NCBI GenBank assembly: GCA_030601755.1
Contig: JAUWBF010000009.1
Coordinates: forward strand, 1-64,000
DNA length: 64,000 bases
Source of the DNA: Verrucomicrobiota bacterium
GTDB taxonomy: Bacteria; Verrucomicrobiota; Verrucomicrobiia; Opitutales; Opitutaceae
Reading direction: 5' to 3'
In this document: positions 33,103 to 41,084 of the stretch, in pieces
How the letters are laid out: each line of letters begins with the position of its first letter
How positions within the stretch are numbered: position 1 is the stretch's first letter
Translations under genes and position numbers: made by a program
Notes under the pieces: generated by a model
What the model was told of the DNA's origin: nothing
The model's database searches: none
Seen by the model: only the letters and a program-made list of their open reading frames with translations

Positions 33103-34527
33103 ATGTCCCACGCCCAACCCTTCCTCCACGACGACTTCCTGCTCACCACCGAGTGGGCCCGCAAGCTCTACCACGAGCACGCCAAAAACCAGCCGATCTA
33201 CGACTACCACTGCCACCTGCCGCCCGACCAGATCGCGGCCAACAAGCAGTTCCGCAACCTTGCCGAGATCTGGCTCGGCGGCGACCACTACAAGTGGCGC
33301 GCCCTGCGCACCGCCGGCGTCGACGAGGAGCTCATCACCGGCTCCGCGTCCGACTACGACAAGTTCCTGGCCTTCTGCCGCGTCGTGCCCCAACTCGTGC
33401 GCAACCCGCTGCACCACTGGTCGCACCTCGAACTCCGCCGCTATTTCGGCATCGACCTGCTCATCAACGAGGCCAACGCCCCGAAAATCTGGGAGCTGGC
33501 CAACGCCAAGCTCGCCACGCCCGAGTTCACCACCCAAGGCATCCTCACCGCGCACAAGGTCGCCGTCGTCTGCACCACCGACGACCCCGCCGACACCCTC
33601 GAACACCACGTTGCCATCGCCAAGTCCGGCCTCCGGACCAAGGTCTACCCGACGTTCCGCGCCGACAAGCTCATGGCGGCCAACAACCCCGCCGTCTTCA
33701 ACGCCTGGTGCGACGTGCTCGCCACCCGCGCCGAGCTCCCGATCAAGTCCCTCGCCGATCTCCTCGAGGCCCTTGATCGCCGCCACGCCTTCTTCCACTC
33801 CGTCGGCGGACGTCTCTCCGACCACGGACTGGAAAACCTGCCCGAGGCCGACTGCACCGAGGCCGAGGCCGCCGCCATCTTCGACGGCATCCGCGCCGGC
33901 AAGGCCGCCTCCGCCGCCGACACCGCCAAGTGGGTGTGGTTTGTCATGCTCTTCCTCGGACGCCTCGACACCAAGCGCGGCTGGACCAAGCAGCTCCACC
34001 TCGGCGCCCTGCGCAACAACAACAGCCGCCTGCTCAAGCGCCTCGGCGCCGACGCCGGCGTGGACTCCATCGGCGACTTCCCGCAGGCCCGCGCGCTCTC
34101 GCGCTACCTCGACGCGCTCGACCGCGAGAACGCGCTGCCGAAGATCGTGCTCTACAACCTCAACCCCGCCGACAACTATGTCTTCGCGACCATGGTCGGC
34201 AACTTCCAGGACGGCACCATCCCCGGCAAGCTGCAGTTCGGCAGCGGCTGGTGGTTCCTCGACCAGAAGGAAGGCATGGAGTGGCAGATCAACGCGCTTT
34301 CGCAGCTCGGCCTGCTGTCGAAGTTCGTCGGCATGCTCACCGATTCGCGCAGCTTCCTGTCGTATCCGCGTCATGAATACTTCCGTCGCATCCTCTGCGG
34401 CATGATCGGCGCCGACGTCGAGGCCGGCCTGATCCCCGCCGACGAGGCCGCGCTCGGCATGCTGGTGCGCGACATCAGCTACAACAACGCCGCCGGCTTC
34501 TTCGGCCTGGAAGTCGCCGCCGGCTGA
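33103..34527 (+). CDS. uxaC: Uronate isomerase
   Basis: Cytoplasmic enzyme of the amidohydrolase superfamily converting D-glucuronate to D-fructuronate and D-galacturonate to D-tagaturonate, the first step of uronate catabolism. The 474-residue length and start (FLHDDFLLTTEWARKLYHEH) are those of UxaC. It carries the metal-site HCH motif (His36, His38 in YDYHCHLPP), the PLHHWSHLELRRYFGI block and a C-terminal MLTDSRSFLSYPRHEYFRR. It follows the SGNH-like gene by 33 bases, probably one transcript. KDPG aldolase at the left edge would complete the pathway; the intervening reductase, dehydratase and kinase are not in the window. Confidence 0.96.
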   Translation: MSHAQPFLHDDFLLTTEWARKLYHEHAKNQPIYDYHCHLPPDQIAANKQFRNLAEIWLGGDHYKWRALRTAGVDEELITGSASDYDKFLAFCRVVPQLVRNPLHHWSHLELRRYFGIDLLINEANAPKIWELANAKLATPEFTTQGILTAHKVAVVCTTDDPADTLEHHVAIAKSGLRTKVYPTFRADKLMAANNPAVFNAWCDVLATRAELPIKSLADLLEALDRRHAFFHSVGGRLSDHGLENLPEADCTEAEAAAIFDGIRAGKAASAADTAKWVWFVMLFLGRLDTKRGWTKQLHLGALRNNNSRLLKRLGADAGVDSIGDFPQARALSRYLDALDRENALPKIVLYNLNPADNYVFATMVGNFQDGTIPGKLQFGSGWWFLDQKEGMEWQINALSQLGLLSKFVGMLTDSRSFLSYPRHEYFRRILCGMIGADVEAGLIPADEAALGMLVRDISYNNAAGFFGLEVAAG

Positions 34528-34535
34528 TCGCACAA

Positions 34536-34615
34536 GGAGAACGGACATTCCTGTCCGTTCCCCCTGACGTGAACTCGGCCGGCCGATGTGGAACGGACAG
34601 GAATGTCCGTTCTCC
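34536..34615. repeat. Palindromic intergenic element A
   Basis: A perfect 26-bp inverted repeat (34536-34561 and 34590-34615) around a 28-base spacer. Each arm itself folds (ACGGACATTCCTGTCCGT is a near-palindrome), giving a cloverleaf-like layout typical of REP/BIME elements. It follows uxaC by 8 bases. Confidence 0.8.
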
Positions 34616-34746
34616 GGGCTCTCGCCGTCTGCTAATCCAGCGCTCTCCAAGGTCTCGTCCTCGCATGGCGGACAAAAATTCATGAGGTGGTCGAAAAAGC
34701 GCTTGCGCTCACCGTTCGAAACTTGCTTCCTTTCACCTCTTCCCAA

Positions 34747-34823
34747 GCAGACGTAGCTCAATTGGATAGAGCATCTGACTACGAATCAGAAGGTTAGGGG
34801 TTCGATTCCCTTCGTCTGCACCA
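34747..34823 (+). tRNA. tRNA-Arg (anticodon ACG)
   Basis: Acceptor stem GCAGACG / CGTCTGC, D-arm GCTCAATTGGATAGAGC, anticodon arm TCTGACTACGAATCAGA with ACG at 34781-34783, T-arm with GGTTCGATTCC and an encoded CCA end (34821-34823). The first anticodon base would be edited to inosine, reading CGU/CGC/CGA. Confidence 0.97.
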
Positions 34824-34830
34824 GTTTTTA

Positions 34831-34862
34831 AGCCCGCTTACCGCAAGGTGGCGGGCTTTTTT
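34831..34862 (+). terminator. Terminator after tRNA-Arg
   Basis: Stem AGCCCGC / GCGGGCT with ACC/GGT inner pairs, then six T, eight bases after the tRNA CCA end. Confidence 0.9.
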
Positions 34863-34994
34863 GCGCAGTGCTTCGGCGAGGCAGGTGGCGAATGGCTTCG
34901 CGGGGAAATGTCCGCCGATGGTCGAACGCTTCCATTGATCGTGGTTCACGCGATGCGCGGCCGTGGCGTCTGGTGATTCATCGGTGGCGGACGC

Positions 34995-35027
34995 AAAAAA
35001 ACCGCCGGGGGCCAGGGCCCGGCGGTT
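34995..35027 (-). terminator. Terminator of the hibernation factor gene
   Basis: Stem CCGCCGGG / CCCGGCGG, followed on the minus strand by TTTTTTTGC, 60 bases past the stop of the gene at 35087. Confidence 0.9.
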
Positions 35028-35086
35028 TTGCTCACAGGAGTCCCCGCGCGGGGCGCGGGGCAGTTGGTTGTCGGTCGGTAGGCGGC

Positions 35087-35461
35087 TCAGGCGACCTTCG
35101 GAAGGACGGCGGCGAGCTCGACGGGATGCGGGTTGTTGCGCTTGACCTTGGCGAGGCGCGAGTTGCGCCGGAGCATGCGGTCCAGCTTGTCGACCAGCAG
35201 GGCGACGGATTTGTGGCACTCGTTGGTGGCGACGGAGGCGTTCAGCTCGAGGCCTTGCAGCTTGATGTGGCCCTTGGCGGTGAAGCGCTTGCCGACCTCT
35301 TGCTTGAGGTCGGACTCGAGTTCCACGCGCATGCGGATGATGCGGGTTTCGTGGCGGAACAGGCGGTCGACCTTCTCTTGGACAAAGGTTTTCAGGGACG
35401 GCGTCAGCTCGAGGTGAATGCCGGAGACGATCAGTTCTTTCGATTCGTTTAGTCTGTTCAT
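35087..35461 (-). CDS. hpf: Ribosome hibernation promoting factor, short form (HPF/RaiA family)
   Basis: Small ribosome-binding protein that blocks the decoding site and favours inactive ribosomes in stationary phase. The 124-residue product shows the S30AE fold pattern: IVSGIHLELTPSLKTFVQEKVDRLFRH at the start (beta-alpha), then RMRVELESDLKQEVGKRFTAKGHI (two beta strands) and a long basic helix (VALLVDKLDRMLRRNSRLAKVKR). It lacks the C-terminal dimerisation domain of long HPF, so it is a short-type member. The ATG at 35461 has no competing start. It is a single-gene unit with its own terminator, divergent from an SDR gene. Confidence 0.92.
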   Translation of the reverse strand: MNRLNESKELIVSGIHLELTPSLKTFVQEKVDRLFRHETRIIRMRVELESDLKQEVGKRFTAKGHIKLQGLELNASVATNECHKSVALLVDKLDRMLRRNSRLAKVKRNNPHPVELAAVLPKVA

Positions 35462-35516
35462 GTCTACTTTCGGTTGTGGGTTGTCCTGGCCAAATTAATC
35501 CGCTGCCTTGGCGCGC

Positions 35517-36344
35517 ATGTCATCCATCGCCACAGCGTTCGCTTCATACACGGCCGTCATCGTGACGGGGGGGTCTTCCGGTATCGGCAGGGCGTTCATG
35601 GAACGTGTGGTGAAGTTGAAACCAGAGCTGTGTTTTGGCAACCTCTCACGGCGCGAACCGGAGATAAAAAACAGTGAGCTTAAGCTACGCCACTTTCCCT
35701 GCGATCTGGCCGACCGGGGGGAACTCCCCACGCGGATTTCCGAGGTATTACAATGGCTTAAGAACGACGTTCCGGCCGGTAAGATTCTGCTGGTCAACAA
35801 CAGCGGATTCGGCGGCTACGGGCGATTCAACGAGATCAATATCGACCATCAGTTGGGGATGATCGACGTCAACGTGAGCGCCGTCGTCGCCCTCACCGCC
35901 GGCCTGCTGCCGGTGCTGCGCGAGCGGGGCGGCTGCGTGGTCACGGTGGCCTCGACCGCCGCCTTTCAGCCGACGCCGTTTCTGGCCACCTACGGTGCCA
36001 CCAAGGCCTTTGTTTTGCACTGGAGCCTCGCGCTCAACGAGGACCTGCGCGGCAGCGGCGTCACCGCGCTGGCGGTGTGCCCGGGGCCGACCTCGACGGA
36101 GTTTTTCAAACGCGCCGGCCTTAAGCAGGGCGCGGTGTCGGACTCCGTCGGCCAGACGACCGGGGAGGTCGTGGACGAGGCGCTGGCCGCGTTCGCGGCG
36201 GGTCGCGCGCAGGTCGTCACCGGTTGGAAGAACAAGCTCATGGTCTTCGGAGCGTCGTTGTTGCCGAAGCCGTGGATCGCACGGCTGGCGGCGCGCATCT
36301 TGGCGCGTTACCGGCTCGCCATGGTCAAGTCGTCCTCCGCATGA
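35517..36344 (+). CDS. Short-chain dehydrogenase/reductase (SDR), classical type
   Basis: NAD(P)-dependent oxidoreductase of 275 residues. The cofactor motif TGGSSGIG is near residue 20, an NNSGFGGYG stretch replaces the usual NNAG, the active-site Ser lies in VASTAAF, and YGATK holds the catalytic Tyr and Lys. The C-terminal hydrophobic helix segment (KNKLMVFGASLLPKPWIARL) is like that of the DltE/YqjQ-type short-chain reductases. The ATG at 35517 was chosen over an in-frame TTG three codons earlier. Its TGA overlaps the ATG of the pseudouridine synthase gene (ATGA), so the two are translationally coupled. Substrate unknown. Confidence 0.92.
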   Translation: MSSIATAFASYTAVIVTGGSSGIGRAFMERVVKLKPELCFGNLSRREPEIKNSELKLRHFPCDLADRGELPTRISEVLQWLKNDVPAGKILLVNNSGFGGYGRFNEINIDHQLGMIDVNVSAVVALTAGLLPVLRERGGCVVTVASTAAFQPTPFLATYGATKAFVLHWSLALNEDLRGSGVTALAVCPGPTSTEFFKRAGLKQGAVSDSVGQTTGEVVDEALAAFAAGRAQVVTGWKNKLMVFGASLLPKPWIARLAARILARYRLAMVKSSSA

Positions 36345-37183
36345 GCGCCGACGACCAGGGCGTCGCCGGCGAGGCGAGTTTCAACGGGCGCGATTTCCCC
36401 AAAGTGCGCGCCTGCGCCTGGCCGCCGCGCCCGCCGCCCGATCCGTCGAAGATCCGGCTGATCGCGCCTGACGAGCTGACCGCGTGGACGGTTTTCGAGG
36501 ACGAGCGCCTCTTCGTGGTCAACAAGCCTGGCGACGTGGTCTGCCATCCGTCCAAGGCCGGTCCTTGGTCGAGCCTCGTCGGCGCGGTGAGGGAGGGGAA
36601 GGGCTTTGAGAAATCCCACCTTATCTTTCGCCTGGATCGCGAGACGAGCGGTGTCGTGGTCTTCGCCAAGGACGAGCGCACCGCGAGTCGTCTGCAAAAG
36701 GCGATGCAGGAGCGTCGCGTGCGCAAAACCTATCAAACCATTCTCACCGGACACCTTGCCGCCGCCGTCACGGTCGATCAGCCGCTGGGCGATGATCTGG
36801 CGAGTCCGGTGTTCGTGAAGACCTGCGTGCGTCCCGACGGCAAGCCCGCGGTCACGCATTTCGAACCGGTGTGCGCGGCCAACGGGTTCACGTTGGCCCG
36901 CGTGCGTCTGGAGACGGGCCGCAAGCATCAGATTCGCGCGCACGCGCAGTGGCTCGGGCACTCGGTTGTCGGCGACAAAATCTACGGTCCCGACGCGCGG
37001 TGTTACCTCGACTTCATCGATCGCGGCTACACGCCCGAACTCGCGGCGAAGTTGCTGCTGCCGCGCCAAGCCCTGCACTGCGCCGAGATCGACCTGCGCG
37101 AGACGGGGCTCGACTACGTGCTGACCGCGCCGCTGGCCTGGGACTTGGTGGCGTTCTGCCGCGAGCGCGGCCTGCCGGTGTAG
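36341..37183 (+). CDS. RluA-family RNA pseudouridine synthase
   Basis: Cytoplasmic enzyme converting specific uridines in rRNA or tRNA to pseudouridine. The 280-residue protein lacks an S4 domain. It has VFEDERLFVVNKPGDVVCHPS (the family's strand with NKP), the catalytic FRLDRETSG motif (Asp99), RVRKTYQTILTG and RLETGRKHQIRAHAQWLGHSVVGD. The ATG at 36341 overlaps the SDR stop by four bases (ATGA). A frame reading further upstream would run through the SDR gene and is not homologous. The target uridine cannot be predicted. Genes downstream are separated by palindromic repeats. Confidence 0.93.
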   Translation: MSADDQGVAGEASFNGRDFPKVRACAWPPRPPPDPSKIRLIAPDELTAWTVFEDERLFVVNKPGDVVCHPSKAGPWSSLVGAVREGKGFEKSHLIFRLDRETSGVVVFAKDERTASRLQKAMQERRVRKTYQTILTGHLAAAVTVDQPLGDDLASPVFVKTCVRPDGKPAVTHFEPVCAANGFTLARVRLETGRKHQIRAHAQWLGHSVVGDKIYGPDARCYLDFIDRGYTPELAAKLLLPRQALHCAEIDLRETGLDYVLTAPLAWDLVAFCRERGLPV

Positions 37184-37228
37184 CAGCGTGCGCCGTCCCC
37201 GGCGCAGTGGCCTTCAGGCAGACATTCA

Positions 37229-37285
37229 CCACGGATGGGCACGGATTGATCGGTGCGCATCCGCGATTATCCGAGTGATCCGTGG
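37229..37285. repeat. Palindromic intergenic element B
   Basis: CCACGGATGGGCACGGAT at the left and ATCCGAGTGATCCGTGG at the right form an imperfect inverted repeat. The arms use the short direct unit CACGGAT, the style of repeats seen widely between Verrucomicrobial genes. Confidence 0.7.
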
Positions 37286-37333
37286 TCAAAATCCTTGGCC
37301 GAAGTGTCCGGGACCAAACCGTCGATCGCATTG

Positions 37334-37403
37334 GCCACAAAAGGCGCAAAAGACGCAGAAGACGGAGGACTTGGATTTTTGCGTCTTCTGCGCCTTTTGT
37401 GGC
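37334..37403. repeat. Palindromic intergenic element C
   Basis: GCCACAAAAGGCGC (37334-37347) and GCGCCTTTTGTGGC (37390-37403) are perfect inverted arms that extend imperfectly inward (AAAGACGCAGAAG / TTGCGTCTTCT). The centre GACGGAGGACTTGGA resembles the centres of elements G and H. Together with element B it fills most of the 406-base gap 37184-37589, in which I see no gene. Confidence 0.75.
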
Positions 37404-37589
37404 TAAGGCTCCATGTGTTCGGATGCATCGCCCGGCGACCTCAAACCAGCGTCTTGGAGACAAGTCGCTCCACCAAAAAGCTACTCACTTAGACTGATCC
37501 GTGAATCCATGGTTTCCCCTGAGGAATAATTTGCTGTTAGGTTTTGAGCGAAGAGCCCCAACCACCGTCCCCTTACCGATTTCATCGCC

Positions 37590-37937
37590 ATGCAAAACGA
37601 ATCCGAATTGGCCAAGAGTCTCCTGCGCATCCGTGACAACGGCTTCCCGTCACCGCTGACTTCACTCTTCGGCCGCAAGCCGGTTCATCTTCTGCGCTAC
37701 TTGGTCTTCGGCGGACTGGTCTGCCTGCTGGCTGAGCTCTGGTCCGACGTGGAGAGCCGCGCGTTCCTGTTAGGCCTCTTGGGATTTTTTGTCGGAGCCA
37801 TTTTCAAGGAAATGACCTTCGTGAATAAAATCCGCGCGAACTGGGGCTTTACCCGGAAGGTCACGAACTGGGAATTGGTCGAGCGACTGGCCGAGGGCAC
37901 GCCGCTACCTCCGCCGCCGCTGCCGGACGCAAAGTGA
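37590..37937 (+). CDS. Small membrane protein of unknown function
   Basis: I do not recognise this 115-residue protein. It has a hydrophilic N-terminus (MQNESELAKSLLRIRDNGF), two closely spaced hydrophobic segments (about 32-46, LLRYLVFGGLVCLLA, and 56-72, AFLLGLLGFFVGAIF), a basic stretch and a proline-rich tail (PLPPPPLPDAK). It is therefore probably an inner-membrane hairpin with both ends in the cytoplasm. A normal codon pattern, a clear ATG and isolation between repeat elements support a real gene. There is no operon partner, and no function can be given. Confidence 0.65.
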   Translation: MQNESELAKSLLRIRDNGFPSPLTSLFGRKPVHLLRYLVFGGLVCLLAELWSDVESRAFLLGLLGFFVGAIFKEMTFVNKIRANWGFTRKVTNWELVERLAEGTPLPPPPLPDAK

Positions 37938-38071
37938 AGGGTGTCCGTGTTTTCGTTTGTGCACCGTGAGCGCCTATAGGCGCATCGAGTCGCGTGATCA
38001 AAACAGCCAAGCCGTGAGACCGTTTCTTTGCGCCTTTTTGCGGCGATAAATGGCTCGAGAGGATTGGGCGC

Positions 38072-38140
38072 CGTAGGGGCCGAGCTCGCTCGGCCCGTTG
38101 GACGTTTCTCATACCGGATCTCGCGAGCGAGACCCCTACG
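38072..38140. repeat. Palindromic intergenic element D
   Basis: CGTAGGGGCCGAGCTCGCTC at the left and GCGAGCGAGACCCCTACG at the right make an imperfect inverted repeat; the left arm itself is a hairpin (GGCCGAG.CTCGGCC). The same family recurs at 61178 (element L). A further CGTAGCGAAACG..CGGAGCG-like piece follows up to the dppF stop. Confidence 0.75.
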
Positions 38141-38176
38141 TGGTGACTCGCGTAGCGAAACGGCTCCGCCGCTCCG

Positions 38177-38929
38177 CTACAGGCTGAAGACGCTGTCGCG
38201 CAGGGTGCGGGTGTAGTCGGTCTGCGGGTTGGCCAGGACGGTGTTGGCGGCGCCTTGTTCGACGATCTCGCCGGACTTGAGCACGATCAGGCGTTGGCAA
38301 AACTCGGCGGCGACGGCGAGGTCGTGCGTGATGAAGAGGTAGGCGAGTCCGTGGCTCGCGCGCAGCTCGCGCAGGAGGTCGAGGATGTCGGCCTGCACCG
38401 ACACATCGAGGGCCGAGACGGCCTCGTCGCAGATGACGACCTCGGGGCGGGCGGCGAGGGCGCGGGCGATGGCGATGCGCTGGGCCTGTCCGCCGGAAAA
38501 CGCGTGCGGGTGGCGGTCGGCGTGCTCGGCCTTGAGGCCGACCTGCGCGAGCAGTTCGCCCACGGCGTCGCGGGCGTCGGCCGGGGGGAGTCCGCGCAGC
38601 AGGCGTAGCGGCGTGGCGAGTTGTTCGCGGATGGCGAGGCGGGGGTTGAGGCTTTCGACGGGGTCTTGGAAGACGTATTGCACGCGGCGGTGAAACCCGA
38701 GGCGGTCGCGGGCGAGCCAGTCGGCGACGGGTCGCTGGTGCAGGGTGGCCGCGCCGCCGGTCGCGTCGTCGAGTCCGGCCCAGATGCGGGCGAGGGTGGA
38801 CTTGCCCGAGCCGGACTCGCCGACGACGCCGACGATCTCGCCGGCGGAGACCGCGGCGGTCACACCACGCAACGCATGCGCGGGCGGGCGTCCGGGGTAG
38901 GTCTTGGTGAGTTTTTCAGCGGAGAGCAT
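38177..38929 (-). CDS. dppF: Peptide ABC transporter ATP-binding protein (DppF/OppF type)
   Basis: Cytoplasmic ATPase of a di/oligopeptide importer, 250 residues. Walker A GESGSGKST, Q-loop YVFQDPVESLNPR, signature FSGGQAQRIAIARAL, Walker B VVICDEAVSALDVSVQ and switch His in FITHD are all intact. The C-terminal oligopeptide extension (about 70 residues in typical OppF) is short here, ending soon after ANPQTDYTRTL. It is the last gene of the minus-strand unit dppA-dppB-dppCD-dppF; a 267-base gap filled by elements E and F separates it from the fused permease-ATPase gene. The substrate is inferred from family only. Confidence 0.92.
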   Translation of the reverse strand: MLSAEKLTKTYPGRPPAHALRGVTAAVSAGEIVGVVGESGSGKSTLARIWAGLDDATGGAATLHQRPVADWLARDRLGFHRRVQYVFQDPVESLNPRLAIREQLATPLRLLRGLPPADARDAVGELLAQVGLKAEHADRHPHAFSGGQAQRIAIARALAARPEVVICDEAVSALDVSVQADILDLLRELRASHGLAYLFITHDLAVAAEFCQRLIVLKSGEIVEQGAANTVLANPQTDYTRTLRDSVFSL

Positions 38930-38959
38930 GGGACGGAGGTGTTTCTTACAAAAGATAAC

Positions 38960-39017
38960 GAAGGAAACGAAGAAGGGGGCAGAGAGTCTGTTGATCTTCG
39001 TTCTCTTCGTTTCCTTC
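38960..39017. repeat. Palindromic intergenic element E
   Basis: GAAGGAAACGAAG (38960-38972) and CTTCGTTTCCTTC (39005-39017) are perfect inverted arms, built from the short unit AACGAAG. Confidence 0.7.
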
Positions 39018-39096
39018 TGTGAAATATGTTCGACGGTTTGTTTTTTTGTGAGCGTTCGTGTCTCGGTGGGCGGAGAATCGAATGGCGGATTTTTTA

Positions 39097-39183
39097 AACC
39101 ACGGAGGGCACGAAGAACACGGAGGTCGGAAGGGAAGAGTAGCAGGGTTTTGTCTGCTGGGTCTCTCTGTGCTCTCCGTGGTT
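39097..39183. repeat. Palindromic intergenic element F
   Basis: AACCACGGAG (39097-39106) and CTCCGTGGTT (39174-39183) are perfect ends with imperfect inner pairing (GGGCACGAAGAACACGGAGG against CTCTCTGTGCTC). Same style as element G. Confidence 0.7.
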
Positions 39184-39196
39184 AATAATTCTGAAA

Positions 39197-40840
39197 TCAC
39201 AGTCGTGGGGATTTGGATACGAGGGCTTGGGCGTAGGGGTGTTGGGGATTGGCGAGGACCTCGGCGGTTGGGCCGGCTTCGACGAGCTCGCCGTGGCGGA
39301 GGACGACGAGGTGGTGGCAGACGGCCTTCACCACGCCGAGGTCGTGGCTGATGAAGAGCAGCGCGAGGCCGCGCTTCTTTTGCAGGTCCAGGAGGAGGTC
39401 GATGACCTTCTTCTGCACGGTGGCGTCGAGCGCGGTGGTGGGTTCGTCGGCGCCGATGAGGTCGGCGTCGTTGGCCAGCGCCATGGCGATGACCACGCGC
39501 TGGCGTTGCCCGCCGGAGAGTTGGTGCGGGTGGCGGTCGAGGTAGTCGGCGGCGGGCGCGAGGCCGACTTCCTCGAGCAGGGCGGCGGCGCGCTTGCGGG
39601 CCTCGGCGGCGGTGAGACCCTGGTGGGCTCGCAGGGTCTGGCCGACCTGCGCGGCGAGCGTGAGCAGCGGGTTGAGCGTGGAGCGCGGGTTTTGGAAGAT
39701 GTAGGCGATGCGGCGGCCGCGCAGTGCGCGGAGCTGGGACGGCGTGGCGGTGAGCACGTCGTGTCCGTCGAAGCGGATCGCGCCGCCGGTGATAACGCCG
39801 GGCGGCGAAGCGACGAGACGGGCAAGCGAGAGGGCGGTCACGGATTTGCCCGAACCGGATTCGCCGACGAGGCCGAGCGTCTGGCCGTGCTCGAGGGTAA
39901 AGCCGACGCCCTTGACGGTGGGCTGGTCGTTGAAGGCGACGCGGAGGTCGTCGACGTGGAGCAGAGGCTTGTTTGTAGAAAGCGTGGAAAACGGTGCGAT
40001 CACGGTCGTGGCCGCGCCGGGAGCGCCGGCGGGGGCGTGGCGGAGGCGCGGGTCGAGTCGGTCGCGCAGGTGGTCGCCGAGGAGGTTGAGCGCGAGCACG
40101 AGCACGAGGATGACGAGGCCGGGCAGCAGGGCCACGCCGGGAGCGACGAGCATGAGCTGGCGGCCGTCGGCGAGCAGCGAGCCGAGGTCGGCCTGCGGGG
40201 CCTGCGCGCCTAGTCCGAGGAAGCTGAGACCGGCGGTCTCGAGGAGCATCCAGCCAAAGGTGGTCGAGCCGGTGACGATGATGGTCGGCAGCACGTTGGG
40301 CAGAATCTCGTGCCGCAGGATGCCGAGGTGCGAGCGGCCGGAGAGTCGCGCGGCCTCGACGAAGCTCTGGCGCGCGAGTCCGAGGGTGACGCCGCGGGTG
40401 GTGCGGGCGAAGAAGGGGATGTTGACGACCGCGATGGCGGCGAGGCCGTTGAGCAGTCCGGGGCCAAGCGTGGCGACGATGGCGAGCGCGAGGATGAGGT
40501 AGGGAAACGCCATCAGGAAATCGATGGCCCGCATGATGACGCCGTCGGTGCGGCCGCCCTTGTAGCCGGCGACGATGCCGAGCACCGAGCCGACGGTGAG
40601 CGCGAGCAACGTGGCCGCGAGCGCGGCGGCGAGGCTGAGGCGCAGGCCGGCGACGAGGCGGGCGAGCAGGTCGCGTCCGAGCAAATCGGTGCCGAGCAGG
40701 TGTCCCTCGGAAAACCACGGCAGCAGGCGACGATCGAGCTGCGTGGCGGCGGGATCGGGCAGCGGCAGCCACGGCGCGAACAGCGCGAGGAGTGCGGCGA
40801 CGACGAGCACGCCGATGCAAATGCGCGGGACGAGCTTCAT
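39197..40840 (-). CDS. Peptide ABC transporter permease-ATPase fusion (DppC-DppD)
   Basis: One 547-residue chain joins an inner-membrane permease (about 1-265) to its ATPase (about 290-547). The permease half has GTDLLGRDLLARLVAGLRLSL and the EAA loop ARLSGRSHLGILRHEILPNV, both typical of DppC. The ATPase half has Walker A GESGSGKS, Q-loop YIFQNPRSTLNP, signature LSGGQRQR, Walker B LIGADEPTTALD and FISHD. The link is an Ala/Pro-rich stretch (RHAPAGAPGAATT). The ATG at 40840 starts the permease signal-anchor; an upstream extension would come from the repeat element. Such fusions are known in other bacteria. The heterodimeric partner ATPase is the dppF product. Confidence 0.93.
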   Translation of the reverse strand: MKLVPRICIGVLVVAALLALFAPWLPLPDPAATQLDRRLLPWFSEGHLLGTDLLGRDLLARLVAGLRLSLAAALAATLLALTVGSVLGIVAGYKGGRTDGVIMRAIDFLMAFPYLILALAIVATLGPGLLNGLAAIAVVNIPFFARTTRGVTLGLARQSFVEAARLSGRSHLGILRHEILPNVLPTIIVTGSTTFGWMLLETAGLSFLGLGAQAPQADLGSLLADGRQLMLVAPGVALLPGLVILVLVLALNLLGDHLRDRLDPRLRHAPAGAPGAATTVIAPFSTLSTNKPLLHVDDLRVAFNDQPTVKGVGFTLEHGQTLGLVGESGSGKSVTALSLARLVASPPGVITGGAIRFDGHDVLTATPSQLRALRGRRIAYIFQNPRSTLNPLLTLAAQVGQTLRAHQGLTAAEARKRAAALLEEVGLAPAADYLDRHPHQLSGGQRQRVVIAMALANDADLIGADEPTTALDATVQKKVIDLLLDLQKKRGLALLFISHDLGVVKAVCHHLVVLRHGELVEAGPTAEVLANPQHPYAQALVSKSPRL

Positions 40841-40868
40841 CGGGCGAGACGGAGTGTTCCGGAATGTG

Positions 40869-41060
40869 GCCACGGAGAGCACGGAGCTCGGACACAGAGT
40901 TCACGGAGGAAGGATGAGTTTTGGAAGAGGTGCCCACGAAACACACAAAAAGACACGAAAGTCGGAGGGTTTGGAATTTCGTGAGTTTTTGTGTGTTTCG
41001 TGGGCAAAAGGGCTCGATGGTTTGAACTCTGTGTCGGAGCTCCGGCTTGGCTCTGTGGCA
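40869..41060. repeat. Palindromic intergenic element G (nested)
   Basis: Nested inverted repeats: an outer pair (GGAGCTCGGACACAGAGTTC near 40884 against GAACTCTGTGTCGGAGCTCC near 41025) encloses a perfect inner pair of 20 bases (40932-40951 and 40986-41005, GCCCACGAAACACACAAAAA and complement). It fills the dppB to dppCD gap. The inner part recurs at 42046 and the outer part at 43690. Confidence 0.85.
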
Positions 41061-41084
41061 AAAGGGTTCGAATCGTTTGGCGCT

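Noticed and set aside
32263-34761. Minus-strand open frame of about 830 codons
   Set aside because: It is antisense to the SGNH-like gene and uxaC, both of which are well supported.
37184-37589. Short frames rich in Arg and Lys in both strands
   Set aside because: They translate the palindromic repeat units; such frames are a known source of spurious proteins.
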